DNA from: Clostridiales bacterium
GTDB taxonomy: Bacteria > Bacillota > Clostridia > Christensenellales > Christensenellaceae
Assembly (NCBI GenBank): GCA_003510345.1
Contig: DOMW01000057.1
Coordinates: 512 to 8,765, forward strand
Length of the DNA: 8,254 bases
Direction of reading: 5' to 3'
A model generated the notes under the pieces. It saw nothing but the letters and a program-made list of their open reading frames with translations, did not search any database and was not told the DNA's origin. The position numbers and the translations under genes were made by a program. Shown piece after piece: positions 5,086 through 8,254 of this stretch (its first letter is position 1; each line of letters starts with the position of its first letter).

Positions 5086-6562
5086 TGGCGTCGGTTAAGA
5101 AAAAGAGTAACGGGTCATATCTTATCCGGGTCTTCCGAGGTTATGGCGCGGACGGAAAACAGAATGAGTTTTCAAAAATCTTTGTGCCGCCGGAAGGTAT
5201 GTCGGACGTGAAAATCCAAAAGGCTCTTGCCAAGGCCGCTGTTGATTTTGAGCGGGAAGTCAAGGATACGCTTATTAATGTGGGCGACCTGCGGCTGAAA
5301 GAACTGATTGAATTATGGTTCAAGGAGCAGAATCAACCTGTTATCACCAAGGGGAAGAAGGTCAAGAAGACGACGCTGTCCGGGTATAAGGGGCTTACTT
5401 ATTGGATATACACGTTGTTGGGGCACATACGCGTCAAAAAAATGGGCATAGAGCATTTGGATGCGTTTTATGTGCAACTACAGCAGCCGGGTATAAGGCG
5501 CGATAGCAAGTATCGGCCTATTGTGAACCTGGGCGCGTTATTGGATAACAAGAAGCTGTCTCGTAAAAAAGCCGCCGGGACGATAGGCATATCGGAACGT
5601 ACGATATACGCGCTTTTTCCCGCGAAAAGGGCAAAAAGCGCGCCCGGAAACACCATGAGAACCGCCGCGGAAAAGATATGCGGCTTTTTGGGCCAAACGC
5701 TGGATGAATTGTTGCGCCCGTGAAAGAAGCAACCGGCCTGGACGACGCGACCATCCACAGGTATCACGAATTCATCGGTACGGTGCTGTCCTGGGCGGTT
5801 GAGAAAAACTGGCTGCCCTATAACGTTTGTTACCGCCAGGGGCCGACGGTTGGGCCGCGAAAGGAACATGATTTCTATACGGACGAACAGGTGGACGAGT
5901 TTGTGGAATCGCTGAGGGGCGCAGATATACGTTTCATAGTCGTGGCATGCATCGCGTTTTTTATGGGGCTGCGCAGGGCGGAAATTTGCGGTCTGGATAT
6001 CTATAAGGATATTAATCTGGACAGAGGCTATTTAACCGTGCGGAACAACTATCTGTACACGCATGAAGACGGCTGCTTTCTTGATACGACAAAGACTGCC
6101 GCATCCGTGCGAACGCTGATGATTCCACAACCGGTGCAACAGGCGATTCTTGCGTTGAAAGAGTGGAGAAAGCGGCAGAAACAACTACTGGGCGATAGAT
6201 GGAAGAACAGCAGCCACCTGATTACAACGGAAGAGGGCGCGCCGATACACCCGGATACGGTTTCCTATTGGATGAGGCGGCACAGGAAAAAGTATCATCT
6301 GCCATATATTACGCTGCGGGGCGCGCGGCATACGAACGCGACGATACTTATCTATAATCATGTGGACATCGCCAGCGTCGCGAACAATCTGGGGCACGCA
6401 AGTATCACCACGACACTGAACCGGTATACGCACGCGATTGTGGAATCGGGGCAAAAGGACATCGCGAATACCATTAACAACCGTTTTGGGAAGAGCGTGG
6501 AGTTATTTGAAAGTGAGACGAAAATTATAAGCCATAACGGACCAATAACGGACCAAACCTAA
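5085..6562 (+). pseudogene. Tyrosine integrase with an internal HTH domain, split by a -1 frameshift
   Basis: Two frames make one integrase of about 492 residues. The first (5085-5723, 212 codons) has an arm-binding N-terminus (SYLIRVFRGYGADGKQ), the start of the core-binding domain (about 68-140), and an inserted XRE-like HTH (about 148-212: LSRKKAAGTIGISERTIYAL, ending LGQTLDELLRP). It stops at TGA 5721-5723. The second frame resumes at GTG 5720 (VKEATGLDDATIHRYHEFIG) and carries the catalytic domain to 6562. One missing G near 5720 would restore LLRP-VKEATG. Numbering from that GTG, catalytic residues are R85 (GLRRAE), K125, R203, H226 (LGHAS) and Y236 (NRYTHA). The first His of HxxR is replaced by Arg (R200-G-A-R203). 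AGGAGG lies at about 5070-5076 before the first ATG. No ribosome binding site supports separate initiation at 5720. Activity is doubtful. Confidence 0.85.
6534..6555. repeat. Perfect 11-bp tandem duplication at the integrase 3' end
   Basis: The unit ATAACGGACCA occurs at 6534-6544 and again, without a gap, at 6545-6555. It lies in the last codons of the integrase, 70-90 bp from the tRNA 3' end. Short direct repeats at such a distance from the crossover are typical arm-type integrase binding sites. Confidence 0.85.
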
Positions 6563-6584
6563 AAAACGGGGCGATACGGCAAAA

Positions 6585-6620
6585 ATGAAAAAGACTCAAA
6601 CCCGCATGGTTGAGCCTTTA
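6585..6620. terminator. Bidirectional terminator between integrase and tRNA-Ser
   Basis: GACTCAA (6593-6599) pairs with TTGAGCC (6610-6616) around a ten-base loop. On the minus strand the stem is followed by TTTTTC and then TTTTT, making a good intrinsic terminator for the tRNA gene. On the plus strand it is followed by TTTATTT, a weaker one for the integrase. Confidence 0.65.
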
Positions 6621-6624
6621 TTTA

Positions 6625-6712
6625 TGGCGGAGGGAACAGGATTCGAACCTGCGTGAGCAACGCTCTAACGGTTTTCAAGACCGCCCCGTTATGACCACTT
6701 CGGTATCCCTCC
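6625..6712 (-). tRNA. tRNA-Ser (anticodon UGA)
   Basis: The gene spans 88 bases on the minus strand with an encoded CCA at 6625-6627. The acceptor arms GGAGGGA and TCCCTCC pair fully. The anticodon loop is CTTGAAA with TGA at plus positions 6675-6677. A long variable arm with a GAGC-GTT-GCTC stem is present, as in class II tRNAs, and the T arm has loop TTCGAAT. It decodes UCA and, by wobble, other UCN codons. Its 3' end faces the integrase and is complete, so an insertion there would have rebuilt the gene end. Confidence 0.97.
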
Positions 6713-6737
6713 GTGTCCATGCAGCCCCTTAAAAAAC

Positions 6738-6760
6738 GGGCAAACATCATGGGCAAACAT
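6738..6760. repeat. Direct repeat upstream of tRNA-Ser
   Basis: GGGCAAACAT occurs at 6738-6747 and 6751-6760, a 13-bp period. It lies within about 50 bp upstream of the tRNA start, in the expected promoter region. On the minus strand each copy supplies a TTTGCCC. I see no clear consensus promoter here beyond those copies. Confidence 0.6.
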
Positions 6761-6804
6761 GGTAGTTATTTAGTTGTAAGTCTACCGCAAAAGCGGCGTA
6801 AGTA

Positions 6805-7293
6805 TTAAGCCCACAGCGCGAGTTCCGGCCAGAAAAAGCTGGAAAACACCATCATGGCAAACCCGGCAACCAGATTACCTACAAGCACCACAGGAATCGC
6901 TTTTTTAGGCTGAAGGCCCATCATTGCCGCAAGCAGCGACCCCGTATATACGCCTGTCCCGGGCAATGGGATCGCCACAAATATAAACACTCCAAGGTAA
7001 CCGTATTTTTCAATTTTTCCCTTGTGTTTCTCTACTTTTCCTAAAAGCCAGCCGGCAAATTTGTAAAAAAGCTTCACCCTGCTTACAGCCATACGCTTTA
7101 TGATGCGCTCTATAAAAAATATGATGAACGGGCAGGGCAGGCACGACCCGATATATGCCAGTAAAAAAGTCGTCCATATGGGGATGCCGAAACCAAACCC
7201 CAGCGGTATAGCCGCCTTTAGCTCTAAAATAGGAAGAATTGCCGTGCCAAACACGCTCCAATACTCCCACGTTGGAATCAACGCTTCCGTCAT
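6805..7293 (-). CDS. Small multidrug-export family membrane protein (COG2426-like)
   Basis: The protein has 162 residues, normal for this family (Pfam small multi-drug export). The family signatures are PILELKAAIPLG (21-32) and VAIPLPGTGVYTGS (106-119), both conserved re-entrant or loop-like segments. Hydrophobic helices lie at about 12-36, 39-62, 98-125 and 133-154, separated by a basic stretch (64-97) that should be cytoplasmic. GGAGG lies seven bases before the ATG. Members are annotated as putative exporters from early reports; transport has not been firmly shown for most, so substrate is unknown. It stands alone, divergent from the TtcA-like gene. A small hairpin after the stop (6783-6800) lacks a T-run. 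Confidence 0.88.
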   Translation of the reverse strand: MTEALIPTWEYWSVFGTAILPILELKAAIPLGFGFGIPIWTTFLLAYIGSCLPCPFIIFFIERIIKRMAVSRVKLFYKFAGWLLGKVEKHKGKIEKYGYLGVFIFVAIPLPGTGVYTGSLLAAMMGLQPKKAIPVVLVGNLVAGFAMMVFSSFFWPELALWA

Positions 7294-7345
7294 AAACGAC
7301 CTCCGTCCTTTCTTTTGCGCGTACCCTACCAGAATACACTATCTG

Positions 7346-7354
7346 TGGTATAAT
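7346..7354 (+). promoter_or_regulatory. Extended -10 promoter of the TtcA-like gene
   Basis: TGGTATAAT (7346-7354) is a perfect extended -10 element with TG one base before TATAAT. The -35 region (CTACCA near 7326) is poor, as is usual for this promoter type. Transcription should start near 7361. Confidence 0.7.
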
Positions 7355-7360
7355 TTCAAG

Positions 7361-7387
7361 GCGGGAAAAAGTTCTGGCTTTTTCCGC
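7361..7387 (+). promoter_or_regulatory. Hairpin at the predicted 5' end of the TtcA-like mRNA
   Basis: GCGGGAAAAAG (7361-7371) pairs with CTTTTTCCGC (7378-7387) around loop TTCTGG, with one bulged G. The stem begins at the expected transcription start, so the mRNA would start in a duplex. No T-run follows, so it is not a terminator. GGGAG at 7401-7405, seven bases before the ATG, is left free for ribosomes. Confidence 0.6.
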
Positions 7388-7412
7388 AAAATATCGGAGC
7401 GGGAGAGAGTAG

Positions 7413-8159
7413 ATGCGAAAAATATTAGGTATGCTGCGCAAAGCGGACGAGCGTTTCCATATGATAGAAAACGGGGATAACATAGCCGTGGGATATTCGG
7501 GCGGAAAAGATTCCTCCCTGCTGCTCTACGCGCTTACGCTCTATAAAAAGTTCAGCAAAAAAGACTATACACTACAGGCGGTCTGCGTCGATCTTGGCTT
7601 TGAAAGCTACAATACGGATACTATCAGCGCTTTCACGCAAAGCCTAAACGTGCCGCTTCATATCGTTAAAACCAACATAGCGGAGATCGTGTTCGACATC
7701 CGCAAGGAGAAAAATCCCTGCTCGCTCTGCTCCAAAATGCGCAAAGGCGCACTTTATGAAAAAGTGGTGCAGGCGGGCTGTAACAAGGCCGCGTTTGCCC
7801 ATCACGCGGACGACGCCATTGAAACATTGCTGATGAGTATGATGTACGAGGCGCGGCTTAACACATTTTCCCCGGTAACATGGCTTTCCCGGCGGAATAT
7901 CACGCTCATCCGGCCATTTGTGCTCGCGCGGGAGGCGGATGTGGAAGCTGCCGTCAAGCGGCAGAACATTCCCATAGCCAAAAACCCCTGCCCGGTAGAC
8001 TTCACGACAAAGCGCGCGCAAAGCAAGGAGATCATGGCATATCTGGGCGAATGCCATAAGAACGCGCCGGACAATATGCTCCGCGCCCTTGTACAGGCCG
8101 ACACCTACAACTTGTGGGACGCCGCCGCCGTCGCTTCTCACGGGAAAAATACCCAGTAA
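7413..8159 (+). CDS. ttcA: TtcA-family tRNA thiolation enzyme (ATP-PPi loop)
   Basis: The protein has 248 residues, shorter than the roughly 310 of E. coli TtcA but typical of shorter relatives. The PP-loop ATP-binding motif is SGGKDS (29-34). CSLCSKMRKGALY holds the Cys pair C103/C106, and C193 (NPCPVD) supplies the third Cys; in TtcA three such Cys bind a 4Fe-4S cluster. AHHADDAIETL (129-139) is the second ATP-site signature. The expected reaction is ATP-dependent thiolation of C32 in tRNA, forming 2-thiocytidine, in the cytoplasm. In Gram-positive bacteria the exact substrate of such paralogs is less certain, so the symbol marks family rather than proven function. It is transcribed alone, with its own promoter and a downstream weak terminator. 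Confidence 0.85.
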   Translation: MRKILGMLRKADERFHMIENGDNIAVGYSGGKDSSLLLYALTLYKKFSKKDYTLQAVCVDLGFESYNTDTISAFTQSLNVPLHIVKTNIAEIVFDIRKEKNPCSLCSKMRKGALYEKVVQAGCNKAAFAHHADDAIETLLMSMMYEARLNTFSPVTWLSRRNITLIRPFVLAREADVEAAVKRQNIPIAKNPCPVDFTTKRAQSKEIMAYLGECHKNAPDNMLRALVQADTYNLWDAAAVASHGKNTQ

Positions 8160-8184
8160 AGCTATGCAGGTACGAAACGAGCGC

Positions 8185-8203
8185 ACCCCTACAAAGGGTT
8201 TTT
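8185..8203 (+). terminator. Possible weak terminator after the TtcA-like gene
   Basis: ACCCCT (8185-8190) pairs imperfectly with AAGGGT (8194-8199), giving about five pairs with one mismatch, followed by a run of five T (8199-8203). The remaining 50 bases to the window edge show no gene that I can support. Confidence 0.4.
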
Positions 8204-8254
8204 GTCATATTCCTTTGCCCGCGACGAATCAAATAATACTAATCCGCAATAGAA

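Larger units (their letters stand above)
4390..6562. mobile_element. Integration module of a tRNA-Ser-inserted element (far end not in window)
   Basis: Repressor, operator region, excisionase-like gene and integrase form the control and recombination end of an integrative element, ending beside the 3' end of tRNA-Ser(UGA). No second copy of the tRNA 3' end occurs in the window, and no conjugation, mobilisation or phage structural genes are visible. The element must extend left, beyond position 1, or has lost its other end. The acetyltransferase and perhaps the ATPases could be its cargo; that is inference. Confidence 0.6.

Noticed and set aside
5468..5869. 133-codon frame opposite the integrase break
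   Set aside because: The plus strand carries clear integrase sequence on both sides; the minus frame has no recognisable features.
6783..6800. Terminator of the exporter gene
   Set aside because: A short hairpin with loop AAAA is present, but no T-run follows on the minus strand.
7010..7483. 157-codon minus frame between the exporter and the TtcA-like gene
   Set aside because: It overlaps the exporter in another frame and the promoter and start of the TtcA-like gene, with no supporting motif.
7644..8186. 180-codon frame opposite the TtcA-like gene
   Set aside because: Shadow of a strongly supported gene.
8189..8254. Possible C-terminus of a minus-strand gene entering from the right edge (reading LFDSSRAKEYDKNPL and stop)
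   Set aside because: Only 21 codons are visible and they overlap the candidate terminator, so it cannot be told from chance.

Overview
The window looks like accessory chromosome of a Gram-positive anaerobe of the Clostridia. That placement is an inference from good AGGAGG-type ribosome binding sites, sigma-A-like promoters, roughly even GC content, and the families present (AAA_14/DUF4143 ATPases, an AraC-GyrI type regulator, a MATE pump, an integrase with an inserted HTH, a TtcA-like enzyme). No single gene fixes the genus.

Left part (1-3937) is a worn accessory region. Two related AAA+ ATPases of the AAA_14/DUF4143 type point away from each other. The first (minus strand, ending 854) runs off the left edge; the second (2541-3794, plus strand) is complete. 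Between them lies debris: a 75-codon ORF of unknown function, one open frame joining the effector-binding half of an AraC/GyrI-type regulator to the last four membrane helices of a MATE exporter, and the 3' end of an IS630-family transposase. After the second ATPase is a short protein-tail remnant and a GNAT acetyltransferase on the minus strand.

Middle part (4390-6562) is an integration module. A Cro/CI-type repressor (minus) faces an excisionase-like gene and a tyrosine integrase (plus). The repressor and excisionase promoters overlap face to face, and three ACAATC-N5-GATTGT operator-like sites lie on them, which is a lysogeny-style switch. The integrase carries an HTH domain inside its core-binding region. 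It is broken by a -1 frameshift at 5720 and has Arg in place of the first His of the HxxR motif, so the element is probably immobile. It ends 62 bp from the 3' end of a tRNA-Ser(UGA) gene, the likely attachment site. A perfect 11-bp tandem repeat at the integrase 3' end may be an arm-type integrase site.

Right part (6625-8254) looks like ordinary chromosome: tRNA-Ser(UGA), a small multidrug-export family membrane protein (minus), and a divergently transcribed TtcA-like tRNA thiolation enzyme whose mRNA should begin with a stable hairpin. No wholly new system can be claimed. The most unusual objects are the regulator-transporter chimera, the overlapping-promoter switch, the damaged HTH-bearing integrase and the ATPase pair.
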